In this document: piece by piece, positions 8,626 through 18,118 of the stretch
Position numbering within the stretch: position 1 is the first letter of the stretch
Layout: each line of letters starts with the position of its first letter
Notes under the pieces: model-generated
Told to the model about the DNA's origin: nothing
What the model saw: the letters and a program-made list of their open reading frames with translations, nothing else
Databases searched by the model: none
Program-made: the position numbers and the translations under genes
Assembly: GCA_009692365.1 (NCBI GenBank)
Contig: SHZJ01000021.1
Coordinates: 1-54,949, forward strand
Reading direction: 5' to 3'
Origin: Gammaproteobacteria bacterium
GTDB taxonomy: Bacteria; Pseudomonadota; Gammaproteobacteria; Ga0077536
Length of the DNA: 54,949 bases

Positions 8626-9500
8626 CCCGCTCCGTAGTGCGCGGCAATGCCCACGAATAGCGCGCCGCCCAGCCAGTTGTTGCTCATGAAAGCCTTAAAG
8701 CAGGCCGCCGGCTCGCGGCGGCGGATCAGCCATTGCTGAAAAATGCCAAGGCCGGTCGCGACCAACAGAGCCAGCCAGAACGCACCCGCCAAATGCGCCA
8801 GCCGGCCGATGACCACGAGGTCGGCGAGCAACAGGAGCTGGCACACGCCGATGGCCAGGCGATCGTAGTCGGCGAACAGAATGGCGGTGGATTTGATGCC
8901 GATTTTGCGGTCGTCCGCCCGGTCGACCATCGCATATTGGGTGTCGTAGACCAGCACCCACAGCACCACCGCGCTCAACATCAGCCACGCCAGCGGCGGC
9001 ACCGTGCCGCTTTGGGCCGCGAACGCCATGGGCACCGCCCACGCGAACGCCACGCCCAACCAGACTTGCGGCAGGTGGGTGCAGCGCTTCAGAAAGGGAT
9101 AAATAATCGCCAAGGGCACGGCGACCAGCGCCAGTGCCACCGTGAGCCAGTTCAGCGTCAGCACCAGCGCGCCGGCCGCGACCACCAGCGCGCCGAACAG
9201 CCGCAGCGCGGCGGCTGGCGAAATTTCCCCGGTGGCGAGCGGGCGATCGCGGGTGCGGTGTACCCGACCGTCGAAGTGGCGGTCGGCGTAGTCGTTGATC
9301 ACGCAGCCAGCCGAGCGCATCAGCAGCGTGCCGCCGACAAATACCGCGAGCACAAATCGGTCGGGCACGCCCGCCGCCGCGATCCACAAAGCCCACAGCG
9401 CCGGCCACAGCAGGAGCAGGGTGCCGATGGGGCGATGCAAACGCATCAGGCGCCAATAGGCGCTCCAAACGGGGCGGTGGGTGAGTTCAGACTTTTGCAT
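8622..9500 (-). CDS. ubiA: 4-hydroxybenzoate polyprenyltransferase
   Basis: The protein has 292 residues, the usual length. It is an inner-membrane prenyltransferase that attaches the polyprenyl tail to 4-hydroxybenzoate in ubiquinone synthesis. Both aspartate-rich motifs that hold Mg-pyrophosphate are present: NDYADRHFD at residues 69-77 and [13 protein letters not shown] around 188-200. The N-terminal [22 protein letters not shown] is typical, and seven to nine hydrophobic helices are evident. The start overlaps the 3' end of recG by 14 bases, so it is probably translated from a recG-containing message. Its 3' end overlaps the Sel1 gene by four bases on the other strand. Confidence 0.97.
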   Translation of the reverse strand: MQKSELTHRPVWSAYWRLMRLHRPIGTLLLLWPALWALWIAAAGVPDRFVLAVFVGGTLLMRSAGCVINDYADRHFDGRVHRTRDRPLATGEISPAAALRLFGALVVAAGALVLTLNWLTVALALVAVPLAIIYPFLKRCTHLPQVWLGVAFAWAVPMAFAAQSGTVPPLAWLMLSAVVLWVLVYDTQYAMVDRADDRKIGIKSTAILFADYDRLAIGVCQLLLLADLVVIGRLAHLAGAFWLALLVATGLGIFQQWLIRRREPAACFKAFMSNNWLGGALFVGIAAHYGAG

Positions 9501-11592
9501 AATCCATGCGCGCGACGACCCAGCGCTCGATCAGACGTTCCACCAGCGCGGGCGCCTCGGCCAACAGTTCATCCGCCATCCGCTGGACTAGCGGCAGCAG
9601 CGCCCGGTCGCGACTCAAATCGGCGATCCGAAATTCTGCGAGGCCGGTTTGCCGGGTGCCCAGTACCTCGCCGGGACCGCGCAGTTCTAAATCGCGTTCC
9701 GCAATCACGAAGCCGTCGTTGGTTTCGCGCAGGACCTGTAGACGGTGCCGCGCGGTCTCCGACAGCGGCGCTTGATACAGCAGCACGCAGTCGGCGCGCG
9801 CCAGCCCGCGGCCGACGCGCCCGCGCAGTTGATGCAGCTGCGACAAGCCCAGGCGCTCGGCGTTTTCGATGACCATGAGGCTGGCGTTGGGGACATCCAC
9901 GCCCACCTCGATGACCGTGGTGGCGACGAGCAGATCGATCGCACCGGCCACGAAGGCCAGCATGACCGTCTGTTTGTCCTTTTCGGCTAAGCGCCCGTGG
10001 ATCAGCCCCACCCGCAGCGGGGCGAGCGCGCCGCCGAGCGCCTCGGCGGTGTCGGTGGCGGCTTGGGAATCCAGATGCTCCGATTCCTCGATGAGCGGAC
10101 ATACCCAGTAGGCTTGGCGTCCCTCCCGACACGACTGTGCGACCCGCGCCACGATGTCCTCCCGGCGCGTGGCCGGCAGCACGCTGGTGCGCACCGGCTG
10201 GCGCTGCGGCGGTAGTTCGTCCAGCACGGAGATGTCCAGATCCGCGTAGGCGGTCATGGCCAGCGTGCGCGGAATAGGGGTGGCCGTCATGATGAGTTGA
10301 TGGGGGCGCGCCGCCGCCTGCGCGCCCTTCTCCAGCAGCGCCAGCCGCTGGTCCACTCCAAAGCGATGCTGTTCGTCCACGATCACCAGCCCCAGATCGG
10401 CGTAGTGGACGTCGGCCTGAAACAGCGCGTGGGTACCCACGAAGAGTCGCGGCCCGGGCGCCGCCAGCGCGGCGCGGGCCTGGCGACGGGCGGGCCCGGT
10501 TTGTTTGCCCGTCACCAGTACCACCTCGATCGACAGCGCGCTAAACCAGCGCCCCAGCGTGCGGTGGTGTTGTTCGGCCAGCAGTTCGGTGGGCGCCATC
10601 AGCGCCACTTGCCAGTTAGCCGCCAGCGCGTTGGTGGCCGCGAGCGCCGCGACGGCGGTTTTGCCAGCCCCCACATCGCCTTGCAGCAAGCGCAGCATGG
10701 GCCGGTCGCGCGCGAGGTCGGCGTCGATTTCTCCTATCACTCGCAGCTGCGCAGCGGTGAGGGTAAAGCCTAGCGCGGCCAACAATGGCGTGCGCAGCGC
10801 GGGCTTGGGTGGCAGCTGTGGGGCGCAATAGCGCTGCGCGTGTTGGCGCAGGCGCCGCAAAGTCAGTTGGTGGGTGAGGAGTTCCTCGATCGCCAGCCGC
10901 TGCTGGGCCGGGTGATGGCCTTCCCAAAGGGCCGCAACCGGGGCGGCGGGCGGTGGCCGATGGACGTAGCGCAGGGCCTCGACCAGCCCCGGCAGCGGCT
11001 GGTTAGCGGGCAGATGCCGGGCGATAAAGCGGTCTATTTCGTCGGCGTCGGTGGCGGTGCGGGCTAACACTTCCAGCGCCTGATCGGTGAGCTTGCGCAG
11101 GCGTGCCTGATGGAGTCCTTCGGTGCTCGGATAAATGGGCGTTAGCGCGACGTCGTTGGGCAGGGGCTGCGCCTCGTCGAGGATTTGCACTTCCGGGTGC
11201 ACCATCTCCAACCACGCAGGCCCGCGTCGCACCTCGCCAAAGCAACGCACCTGCCGGCCCACGGCGAGTCGTTGCTCCTGCGCTCGGTTAAAGAAAAAAA
11301 AGCGCAAGCCCAGCACGCCGCTGTCGTCCGTCACCCGACACACCAAGGCGCGGCGTTTGCCAAATTGCACCTGATTGCTTTCTACCCTGCCTTCTACCAC
11401 CCATTCGGCGTGTGGCTGCAAGCTGCCGATGGGCGTGACGCGGGTTCGGTCCTGGTAGCGCGAGGGGAGATGGAACACCAGTTCGCGAATGGTGCGAATA
11501 CCTAGGCGCGCCAGCGCCTCGGCCACACTGGGGCCGACGCCGGTGAGCCGGAGTACGGCGTCGTCCAGCCTGGCGGGTGGCGTGGCGGCCAT
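9487..11592 (-). CDS. recG: ATP-dependent DNA helicase RecG
   Basis: The protein has 701 residues, close to the usual 690. RecG remodels stalled forks and Holliday junctions. Order of parts: wedge/OB domain (about 55-145, with SRYQDRT), Walker A GDVGAGKT at 305-312, DEQH box in [12 protein letters not shown] near 395, motif [23 protein letters not shown], then helicase domain 2 with [26 protein letters not shown] and [12 protein letters not shown]. The C-terminal [24 protein letters not shown] is diagnostic for RecG. It lies 13 bases downstream of ridA and overlaps ubiA, an arrangement common near spoT in gammaproteobacteria. No strong Shine-Dalgarno is seen, so coupling to ridA is likely. 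Confidence 0.98.
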   Translation of the reverse strand: MAATPPARLDDAVLRLTGVGPSVAEALARLGIRTIRELVFHLPSRYQDRTRVTPIGSLQPHAEWVVEGRVESNQVQFGKRRALVCRVTDDSGVLGLRFFFFNRAQEQRLAVGRQVRCFGEVRRGPAWLEMVHPEVQILDEAQPLPNDVALTPIYPSTEGLHQARLRKLTDQALEVLARTATDADEIDRFIARHLPANQPLPGLVEALRYVHRPPPAAPVAALWEGHHPAQQRLAIEELLTHQLTLRRLRQHAQRYCAPQLPPKPALRTPLLAALGFTLTAAQLRVIGEIDADLARDRPMLRLLQGDVGAGKTAVAALAATNALAANWQVALMAPTELLAEQHHRTLGRWFSALSIEVVLVTGKQTGPARRQARAALAAPGPRLFVGTHALFQADVHYADLGLVIVDEQHRFGVDQRLALLEKGAQAAARPHQLIMTATPIPRTLAMTAYADLDISVLDELPPQRQPVRTSVLPATRREDIVARVAQSCREGRQAYWVCPLIEESEHLDSQAATDTAEALGGALAPLRVGLIHGRLAEKDKQTVMLAFVAGAIDLLVATTVIEVGVDVPNASLMVIENAERLGLSQLHQLRGRVGRGLARADCVLLYQAPLSETARHRLQVLRETNDGFVIAERDLELRGPGEVLGTRQTGLAEFRIADLSRDRALLPLVQRMADELLAEAPALVERLIERWVVARMDYAKV

Positions 11593-11605
11593 CGTGTGCG
11601 AGCGG

Positions 11606-11998
11606 TTAAGTCGGCTCGCAGAGTACGAGCACCGCGTCTATTTCGACGCTGGCGCCCTTGGGCAGGGCCGCCACTTGCACGGTGGCGCGGGCGGGGTAGG
11701 GCGCGCTGAAAACCTTGGCCATGGCCTCGTTGACCAGTGCGAAATCGGCTAAATCCACCAGGTAAACGGTGAGCTTGACCGCCGCGGCGAGGGTGCCGCC
11801 GGCGGCGTTGGCCACCGCGGACAAGTTGGCGAACACTTGCGCAATTTGCGCGCGAACATCCCCCTGCACCAACTCGCCCGTCTGGGGTTCGAGCGGGATT
11901 TGTCCGGAGAGATACACCGTGTTGCCGGCGCGGATCGCCTGCGAGTAGGAGCCGATGGCCGGCGGCGCGGCGGCGGTTGAAATCGCGGTTCTAGTCAT
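11606..11998 (-). CDS. ridA: RidA family reactive enamine/imine deaminase
   Basis: The protein has 130 residues from MTRTAIST at 11998, which has GGAG six bases upstream; the frame runs six codons further. RidA hydrolyses reactive 2-aminoacrylate-type enamines released by PLP enzymes. Signature blocks are [40 protein letters not shown] and a C-terminal [22 protein letters not shown]. The latter carries the arginine that binds the substrate carboxylate and the conserved glutamate. The protein is a cytoplasmic trimer in the known family. It heads the ridA-recG-ubiA set, with a plausible promoter 30-60 bases upstream. Confidence 0.95.
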   Translation of the reverse strand: MTRTAISTAAAPPAIGSYSQAIRAGNTVYLSGQIPLEPQTGELVQGDVRAQIAQVFANLSAVANAAGGTLAAAVKLTVYLVDLADFALVNEAMAKVFSAPYPARATVQVAALPKGASVEIDAVLVLCEPT

Positions 11999-12028
11999 TG
12001 GACGCTCCGAAAACAAGGCTGGTCACAG

Positions 12029-12057
12029 CGTATATCGTCTCACGTCTGCGCGTGCAA
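12029..12057 (-). promoter_or_regulatory. Candidate sigma-70 promoter for ridA-recG-ubiA
   Basis: On the minus strand TTGCAC (12057-12052) and TATACG (12034-12029) are separated by exactly 17 bases. A start near 12022 would give a leader of about 24 bases before the ridA ATG. The hexamers match the consensus at three and four positions, so the call rests mainly on spacing and location. Confidence 0.45.
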
Positions 12058-12151
12058 GCACGCGGGAATGCCGGCGCCGGGCCCGCTGGTGGGCTGCACT
12101 AGCGCGGCCCTAACGACGCCCGGCAGCCGAACCCGCGGGCCACCCACGGCG

Positions 12152-12949
12152 TCAGGCGCAGGGCTCGACATCCAGCCGCGCGATCCAGCCCTCCGCGCCC
12201 GACCAGACGGCCGGGTAGCGCGCCATCACCAACGGGTCGTGGCCGGGGATGACATGTGCGGGCGAGGCGGCTAGCCGCCGCAGCGTGTTATAGCCTTCGA
12301 GCATATCGCCGAGGTTGTACAGGATGGGAAACGCGCGCCCTTGTTCCAGATGGGCGTAGAAATGGCTCGCATCAGAAGCAAGCACCACCCAGCCGCGCTG
12401 CGTAGCAACCCGGACCACCTGCAGCCCTTTGGTGTGGCCGCCAATATGATGCAGTTCCACGCCCGGCATGAGTTCATGCCGGCCCGCGACAAACTGCACG
12501 CGGTTCTCATACACCCGGCGCACGATTTCGGTCACGTCGTCCACTTCGTAACCGTGGTTCAGGGACGGGTGGCACATGTGCCGGCCCGTGGCGAAGTCCA
12601 TCTCCTGGTCTTGCAGGTAGTACTGCGCGTTGGGAAACAGGGCGTGATTGCCAATGTGGTCGTAGTGCAAGTGGGTGACGACCACGTGCTCCACCTTTGC
12701 CGGTTCGATGCCCAGTGCGAGTAGTCCCTCCGCCACCGGTCGGGTGATCGTGCGGCCACGCCGGTGCGCCACCGCGGCGTTGAAACCCGTGTCGACCACG
12801 ATGGTGCGACCACCGCCCTGGACCACCCAGACGTAGTAGAACAGCGGCATGTCGACATCGTGCGCGTCGCCGCCCAGAAAATTGGCGGGCGAACGGCGCG
12901 CCAGTTGGGCGTATTTAATGGCGTATAGGGCGTAGTGGTCGGCACTCAT
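12152..12949 (-). CDS. MBL-fold metallohydrolase, N-acyl homoserine lactonase-like
   Basis: The protein has 265 residues starting MSADHYALYAIKYAQLAR at 12949, with GGAG ten bases upstream; the longer frame to 13126 runs inside the preceding gene. The dinuclear zinc motif HLHYDHIGN is clear. GGHTKGLQVVRV supplies the next metal histidine, ASDASHFYAH the bridging aspartate, and VIPGHDP the last histidine. Overall layout resembles AHL lactonase-type enzymes that open lactone rings. With no LuxI or LuxR gene nearby and three catabolic genes upstream, hydrolysis of a lactone or ester intermediate is as likely as quorum quenching (inference). It starts seven bases after the stop of the carboxymuconolactone decarboxylase-like gene. 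Confidence 0.9.
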   Translation of the reverse strand: MSADHYALYAIKYAQLARRSPANFLGGDAHDVDMPLFYYVWVVQGGGRTIVVDTGFNAAVAHRRGRTITRPVAEGLLALGIEPAKVEHVVVTHLHYDHIGNHALFPNAQYYLQDQEMDFATGRHMCHPSLNHGYEVDDVTEIVRRVYENRVQFVAGRHELMPGVELHHIGGHTKGLQVVRVATQRGWVVLASDASHFYAHLEQGRAFPILYNLGDMLEGYNTLRRLAASPAHVIPGHDPLVMARYPAVWSGAEGWIARLDVEPCA

Positions 12950-12956
12950 AGCGCGC

Positions 12957-13346
12957 TTACTCCGCAGTATTTTTGTCCAATTCTGTAAACACTTCTTTCG
13001 CCGTACGAAACGAATCAACCGCCGCCGGCACACCGCAGTAAATCGCCACTTGCAGGAAAATCTCGCGGATTTCCGTGCGCGAAACACCATTGCGCAGCGC
13101 CCCCGCCAGATGCAGCTTGAGTTCATGCGGTCGATTGAGTGCGGCCAACATCGCGAGATTGAGCATGCTGCGAGTTTTTTTCGGTAGTTCCTCGCGACCC
13201 CACACGGCGCCCCAGCAATACTCGGTTACCAGCCGCTGTAAAGGTGCATTGAAATCCGTTGCAGAGGCGATGGACTGCTCCACGTATTCCGCCCCCAAAA
13301 CCGCTTTTCGGATCGCCAGGCCCCGTGCAAAAAGCTCGTCATTCAT
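12957..13346 (-). CDS. Carboxymuconolactone decarboxylase family protein
   Basis: The protein has 129 residues, the size of PcaC-type proteins. LVTEYCWGAVWGREELPKKTRSMLNLAMLAALNRPHELKLHLAGALRNGVSRTEI is the characteristic core, with the ELKLHL.GALRNGV segment that holds the proposed catalytic histidine. FLQVAIYCGVPAAVDSF closes the domain. In the beta-ketoadipate pathway this fold decarboxylates 4-carboxymuconolactone, but many homologues act elsewhere. No CxxC is present, which separates it from the AhpD-like relative at 37452. The ATG at 13346 has AGGAG seven bases upstream. It is the third gene of the leftward catabolic block. Confidence 0.9.
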   Translation of the reverse strand: MNDELFARGLAIRKAVLGAEYVEQSIASATDFNAPLQRLVTEYCWGAVWGREELPKKTRSMLNLAMLAALNRPHELKLHLAGALRNGVSRTEIREIFLQVAIYCGVPAAVDSFRTAKEVFTELDKNTAE

Positions 13347-13405
13347 GGTGCTGCTCCTGTTTAAAAAAAAATCTGGCCCGCAGGGCGGTCGGCGTGCGGC
13401 GGCTT

Positions 13406-14800
13406 TTAGCGCCCCGCCGCGCCGGCTGCGCGCAAGCTGTGCGCCAGCTCGCCGGCGTCGCTGCTGTGCGCTAGCTGGTCGATGATGCGCTCGATGTCGT
13501 GCGCACGGGCGGCGCCAAAAGTTTCCGTCACGGCGCTGCGAAAGCGTGTTCGCACCGTGTCCGCCGGCGCGTTGATCACGTTCTCGAGACGGTGCTGATG
13601 GGTAGTCCCGCCCACTTCGTGCACCCGAACTTCACCACCTTGCAGCCCCGGATAGGCCGTGCTCATCTCCTCATCGATTTCGAGCTGCGTGACGCCGATC
13701 AAGCGGTGCAGTTCCGCATCTGCGAGCAGCGTGAAGTTGTGCGCGGTCACGCTGCCCAGCAGTAAAGCCGCCGCCACGTTGTACTGGATGCTCATTTTGG
13801 CCTGCAGGATGTGGGCGAAGGGGCCACGGTAATCGCAGCCCGGATAGCGTGCGCCGGCGCGGGGTACTCGCACGGTGATAGCCCGGATGCGGTGGGTGGG
13901 AAAGGCCGCGTTACCCGCGATGGCCAGCGCCGCCAAGCTTGGGGTCTGGGCAAAATTACAGGCCGGTATGGGCTTGTGATAGACCGATAAAATCTCCGGC
14001 CGGCCGGTAAACAACGCGAGCGCTGCGCCGGCCGTGGGCTTGCCCAGTGCGGCAAACAGACCGGCCTCTCCCTCGAGCGCGGAGGGCGAGGCAAAGGCGC
14101 CGGCGGCGGCCAAGCGCGCTGCGCTCACCCCGTTGCGCGCCGCAAAGCCCGCTTGAAAAAACATCTCACTGCCACCGGTATGTGCCCATTGGTTGAAGCC
14201 GGCCGCGGCGTTGGTGCCCAGCGCTAGGGCGCTGGTGGTGGCGCTAACAGCGAGCCCCAGCAAGCGCGCGCTCGCCGCCGCCGCCGCAATCGGCCCGGTG
14301 ATACCGGTAGGCCGGTGGATGCGTGCGACCTCGGCGTCCATCACCGCGCGTCCCACTTGGGCACCCACTTCGTAGCCGACGACAGCGGCCGCGATAAATT
14401 CAGCGCCGCTGGTCCGGCGCGTTTGCGACAAGGCCAGCAGCGCGGGCAATACCACGATGCCCAAGTGACTGATGCTGCCCGAGTGCATGTCTTCCCGCAC
14501 CAGCCCGTGGGCCAGCACGGCGTTGGCGAAAGCCGCATCGCTGGTGGACACCGCGCACGGCCCGCCGATGATCGTCGCACCACCGACGGCCACCGGCTCC
14601 ACGAGGGCGCTGGCTTGGCGGCTCCACGGCAAGTCGCGCGACTCACAGGCACAACCGATGAGGTCCATCAGGCAGAGCTGCACTTTATCGACCACCTCGC
14701 GTTCGGCTGGCCCCAGCGAGTAGGCGACGCTGGCACGGGCGAGGCGCATGGCCAGCGGCTCACCCTCTTCTGCCAGCGCTCTGGCGGGTGCGTGGCCCAT
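13406..14800 (-). CDS. MmgE/PrpD family protein
   Basis: The protein has 464 residues, the full length for the family, which includes 2-methylcitrate dehydratase (PrpD) and cis-aconitate decarboxylase. Family blocks include LMDLIGCACESRD, GPCAVSTSDAAFANAVLAHGLVREDMH, GVVVLPALLALS-like and GYEVGAQVGRAVM segments, a Gly/Ala-rich helical region, and the C-terminal domain with KPIPACNFAQTPSLAAL and FSIQYNVAAALLLG-like blocks. PrpD has a VLAH...DxD/H arrangement near its active site, matched here by VLAHGLVREDMHSGS. Substrate is unknown. The start has GGAG ten bases upstream and lies six bases after the dehydrogenase stop, so the two are probably co-translated. Confidence 0.92.
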   Translation of the reverse strand: MGHAPARALAEEGEPLAMRLARASVAYSLGPAEREVVDKVQLCLMDLIGCACESRDLPWSRQASALVEPVAVGGATIIGGPCAVSTSDAAFANAVLAHGLVREDMHSGSISHLGIVVLPALLALSQTRRTSGAEFIAAAVVGYEVGAQVGRAVMDAEVARIHRPTGITGPIAAAAASARLLGLAVSATTSALALGTNAAAGFNQWAHTGGSEMFFQAGFAARNGVSAARLAAAGAFASPSALEGEAGLFAALGKPTAGAALALFTGRPEILSVYHKPIPACNFAQTPSLAALAIAGNAAFPTHRIRAITVRVPRAGARYPGCDYRGPFAHILQAKMSIQYNVAAALLLGSVTAHNFTLLADAELHRLIGVTQLEIDEEMSTAYPGLQGGEVRVHEVGGTTHQHRLENVINAPADTVRTRFRSAVTETFGAARAHDIERIIDQLAHSSDAGELAHSLRAAGAAGR

Positions 14801-14806
14801 GCGGCG

Positions 14807-15700
14807 CTAGCTCCGCACCGTCACGCCGGCCCAAGTCTCGACGACGCGACACACGCTGGTAAAATCGGAATCGGGGCCGTAGACGGCATTGGTGACAGCG
14901 AGCATCTGGCGGACCGCCGCGCCCACTACCATTGGCACGCCCAGCGCCTCCGCTTCGTCGATGCACAACCGGACATCTTTGTACGACAGGCCGGTGGCGA
15001 AGCCGAAGTCGAATGTGCCGGGCAGGATGGCGCGCGGAAATTTATCTTGGGTGGCGCTATTACGCCCGCTGCCGGCGTTGATGACCTCCAGCATGAGGGC
15101 CGGATCAAGGCCCGCCTTCACGCCCATTACGAGGGCCTCTGAGGACACTGCGACGGCGGCGGCCGAGAGCAGATTGTTGGCGAGTTTCATGGTCTGCGCC
15201 TGCCCCGCAGTCTCGCCCAGATGGAAGACTTTACCGAACAGCTGGAGCAGCGATTCCAGTTCTTCAAAGACCGCCCGCGCGCAGGCCACCATCACCGCCA
15301 GGCTGCCCTGGGTTGCCCCCGCGATCCCGCCGCTCACCGGCGCGTCAACGTAGACGATGCCGCGTTCGGCTAGCCCGCGCGCGACCTGCCCCGCCGTGCG
15401 CGGTCCGATGGTCGAGAAATCGACCACCCGCTGGAGCGTGGTGCCCGTGCTCAGGCCGAGCCTGCCAAGCGCCACACTGTGCACAATCTCCGGGCCCGGC
15501 AAGCTGAGAAAGACCACCCTCGCGGCATCGGCAACGGCCGCGGCGGACGGTGCGCTCACCGCGCCGCGTTGGACTGCCGCGGCCACCGCGCTCTCGCTGG
15601 TGTCGAATACGACGACCCGCTGTCCGGCGTCGAGGAGGCGGGTGGTTAGCGGGCCCCCCATGCGACCCACGCCCACAAAGCCGACGGTTGTTTGCGCCAT
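14807..15700 (-). CDS. NAD(P)-dependent beta-hydroxyacid dehydrogenase (3-hydroxyisobutyrate dehydrogenase family)
   Basis: The protein has 297 residues. The N-terminal Rossmann motif GFVGVGRMGGPLTTRLLDAG is clear. The substrate-binding DAPVSGGIAGATQGSLAVMV and the catalytic lysine block TMKLANNLLSAAAVAVSSEAL are also present. The C-terminal domain closes with SYKDVRLCIDEAEALGVPM. The enzymes oxidise 3-hydroxyisobutyrate, tartronate semialdehyde partners and similar beta-hydroxyacids. A strong ribosome binding site (AGGGGAG) precedes the ATG. It is the first gene of the four-gene block that lies between spoT and ridA; a valine- or propionate-related pathway would fit the pairing with PrpD-like and decarboxylase-like proteins, but this is inference. 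Confidence 0.93.
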   Translation of the reverse strand: MAQTTVGFVGVGRMGGPLTTRLLDAGQRVVVFDTSESAVAAAVQRGAVSAPSAAAVADAARVVFLSLPGPEIVHSVALGRLGLSTGTTLQRVVDFSTIGPRTAGQVARGLAERGIVYVDAPVSGGIAGATQGSLAVMVACARAVFEELESLLQLFGKVFHLGETAGQAQTMKLANNLLSAAAVAVSSEALVMGVKAGLDPALMLEVINAGSGRNSATQDKFPRAILPGTFDFGFATGLSYKDVRLCIDEAEALGVPMVVGAAVRQMLAVTNAVYGPDSDFTSVCRVVETWAGVTVRS

Positions 15701-15853
15701 GGTGGTTCTCCCCTTGAGGTGACGGTTGCGGACAGTTAGTGCGCTGATGCTAGCGGTTTACCCGCTGTTTTACCCCTGCGGCGCGACCGCCAGCCGGGGT
15801 CGGGGCGCGCGCCGCGCTGGCACGCGGGCAGCGCCGGGGGGCATGGCAGCCGG

Positions 15854-18019
15854 TCAGGCCCGTTTGCGGGTCACCCGGACCACGGGTTTCAGACGGCGCA
15901 CCCGCCGGATGACGTCGGCGAGATGTTTGCGATCACGCACGGCGATAACAAAGCGGATGTTGGTGTTGCGCTCGTTGCGCTCGGAAAACGACACGTCCTC
16001 GATATTCGCGTTGGCGTCGGCCACGGCGGCCGCAATGGTGGCCAAGGTGCCGCGCCGGTTGATCACATCCAACGAGAGTTCCACGCTGAATTCGCGCTCG
16101 ATCGAAGGTGACCACTGGACGTCGATCCATTTTTCGGGCGCGCTGCGGTATTCGGCCACATTCGCGCATTGCTGTTGGTGGACCACGATGCCCCGACCCG
16201 CCGTGAGAAAACCGATGATGGAATCGCCGGGCAGCGGGTAACAGCATTTAGGAAAGCTCACCACCATGCCCTCGGTGCCCCGAATGGCGAGCGGGTTGCG
16301 CGGACCATCGGCGATGCCCCGTCGGCGCTGTTGCCGTTTGCCGGTCTCCGATCCTTCGGGCGGTGGCTCGGGTTGGAGGAGCCGCAGCACCAGCGGGGCA
16401 GGGCGATTACCCAGCCCGATTTCCATAAACAAGCGTTCCGCGCTCTCCAGTCTGAGACTGGCCAGCACGCTGGCCAGCAGCTTGGCCGGCAGCGTAGACA
16501 GGCTTAGGCCGGCGGAATCGAGCTCCCGCTCCAACATGCGGCGGCCCAGCGCCTGGGCTTCATCGCTCTGCAGATTTTTGAGGTAGTGACGAATGGTGGC
16601 GCGGGCCTTGCCCGTTACCACGAAGGTCAGCCACGAGGGATTGGGGCGGGCGCCGGGCGCGGTCACGATTTCCACCGTTTGGCCGGTGGCGAGCGGGGTG
16701 CGCAGCGGTGCCAGCTGTCGATTGATGCGGCACGCGACGCAGGTATTGCCGAGGTCGCTGTGGATCGCGTAGGCAAAATCTACCGCGGTGGCACCGCGCG
16801 CCAGCGCCATGATCGAGCCCTTGGGGGTGAATACATAGACCTCGTCCGGGAACAGGTCGATTTTGACGTGCTCGAGAAATTCCTGCGAATTGCCAGCCTG
16901 CTGCTGCATTTCCAAAATACCGCGCAACCACTCGCGGGCACGTTTATTGGCGCTCTTGGCCGCGCCGTCCCCGGTCTTATACAGCCAGTGGGCGGCGATG
17001 CCGGCCTCGGCCACCTGCTCCATTTCGTTGGTCCGGATTTGGACTTCTATGGGCACCCCAAAGGGACCGAACAGTACGGTGTGCAGCGACTGATAGCCGT
17101 TGCCTTTGGGGATGGCAATGTAGTCTTTAAACTTGCCGGGCACGGGCTTATACAGGCTGTGCAAGATCCCCAGCGCCCGGTAGCAGGTGTCGACCGAATC
17201 AACCAGGACGCGGAAGGCGTAGACATCGTGTACCCCAGAAAAATCGAGCTGCTTTTCGCGCATTTTTTGGTAGATGCTGAACAAATGCTTCTCGCGCCCC
17301 AGCACGTGGGCCATTAGGCGCTCCTGCCGCAGGTGCCGCTTGATGCGGTCTTTGATTTTGTCCACCACTTCTTTGCGGTTGCCGCGCACGCGCAGCATTT
17401 CCTGGCGTATTACGCGGTAGCGCAGCGGATACAACACCGAGAAGCCCAGTTCTTCCAACTCCAGCCGAATGCTGTTGATGCCGAGGCGCTGCGCGATGGG
17501 CGCGTAGATTTCGAGGGTTTCGCGCGCAATGCGGCGGCGCTTCTCGGGGGCCAATGCCGCGAGCGTGCGCATGTTGTGCAGGCGGTCGGCGAGCTTGACG
17601 AGGATCACGCGGATGTCGTCTGCCATCGCCATCAACATGCGCTGAAAGTTGCGCGCTTGGGTTTCGGCCTGCGATTCGAATTCGATTTGGGTGATCTTGG
17701 AGAGCCCCACCACGATGGCGGCTACTTCCCCACCAAAGTCCTTGGAAACCCGTTCCCGATCGATGGCGGTGTCTTCGATGACGTCGTGCAAGATGGCCGC
17801 CACGAGGGTTTCGTGGTCCATGTGCATGTCGGCCAGGATCAGCGCGACCGCCAGTGGATGCTGGATGTAGGGTTCGCCCGACTGGCGATGCTGTCCGGCG
17901 TGGGCGAGTTCGCCAAATTCGTAGGCCCGTCGGACCTGCGCCACTTGCTCGGGTAACAGATAGACGCCGATGCGCCCGCACAGGTCGTCGACTTGGAGAA
18001 TTTCGGGCGGCGCGTTCAC
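15854..18019 (-). CDS. spoT: Bifunctional (p)ppGpp synthetase/hydrolase
   Basis: The protein has 721 residues and starts at GTG (18019). It makes and degrades the alarmone (p)ppGpp. The HD hydrolase domain is intact, with H and D of HDVIEDT at 78-79 and the upstream HRQSGEPYIQHPLAVA. In the synthetase domain KFKDYIAIPKGNGYQSLHT carries the basic RxKD-type motif of bifunctional enzymes, not the acidic EXDD of RelA. EVQIRTNEMEQVAEAGIAAHW follows. A TGS domain (VYVFTPKGSIMALARGATAVDFAYAIH) lies around 395-460, and a C-terminal ACT domain ends the protein. It is last in yicC-gmk-rpoZ-spoT. The ribosome binding site lies in a hairpin. Confidence 0.97.
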   Translation of the reverse strand: MNAPPEILQVDDLCGRIGVYLLPEQVAQVRRAYEFGELAHAGQHRQSGEPYIQHPLAVALILADMHMDHETLVAAILHDVIEDTAIDRERVSKDFGGEVAAIVVGLSKITQIEFESQAETQARNFQRMLMAMADDIRVILVKLADRLHNMRTLAALAPEKRRRIARETLEIYAPIAQRLGINSIRLELEELGFSVLYPLRYRVIRQEMLRVRGNRKEVVDKIKDRIKRHLRQERLMAHVLGREKHLFSIYQKMREKQLDFSGVHDVYAFRVLVDSVDTCYRALGILHSLYKPVPGKFKDYIAIPKGNGYQSLHTVLFGPFGVPIEVQIRTNEMEQVAEAGIAAHWLYKTGDGAAKSANKRAREWLRGILEMQQQAGNSQEFLEHVKIDLFPDEVYVFTPKGSIMALARGATAVDFAYAIHSDLGNTCVACRINRQLAPLRTPLATGQTVEIVTAPGARPNPSWLTFVVTGKARATIRHYLKNLQSDEAQALGRRMLERELDSAGLSLSTLPAKLLASVLASLRLESAERLFMEIGLGNRPAPLVLRLLQPEPPPEGSETGKRQQRRRGIADGPRNPLAIRGTEGMVVSFPKCCYPLPGDSIIGFLTAGRGIVVHQQQCANVAEYRSAPEKWIDVQWSPSIEREFSVELSLDVINRRGTLATIAAAVADANANIEDVSFSERNERNTNIRFVIAVRDRKHLADVIRRVRRLKPVVRVTRKRA

Positions 18020-18024
18020 GCACG

Positions 18025-18043
18025 GCCCCCCTTAAACGGGGGC
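18025..18043 (-). promoter_or_regulatory. Hairpin that contains the spoT ribosome binding site
   Basis: GCCCCC (18025-18030) pairs with GGGGGC (18038-18043) around a 7-base loop. Read on the minus strand, the 3' arm and flank give AAGGGGGG, the only Shine-Dalgarno-like run, ending about six bases before the GTG start of spoT at 18019. A folded message would hide the site, so translation could be limited or coupled to rpoZ. The structure is visible; the control is inference. Confidence 0.5.
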
Positions 18044-18118
18044 GGCGTCTTCAGGCCCGGGAGCTGCGCGCGGTGGGGAGGCTTGGCGCCCGTTGCGGGC
18101 GTCACGCGCGCAGCGGCT

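Noticed and set aside
8733..9872. Plus-strand open frame of 379 codons
   Set aside because: It is the mirror of ubiA and recG, rich in Gln/Arg/His as expected for antisense frames of GC-rich genes.
14315..15142. Plus-strand open frame of 275 codons
   Set aside because: It runs antisense across the MmgE/PrpD and dehydrogenase genes, has no family signature and reflects GC-rich codon bias.
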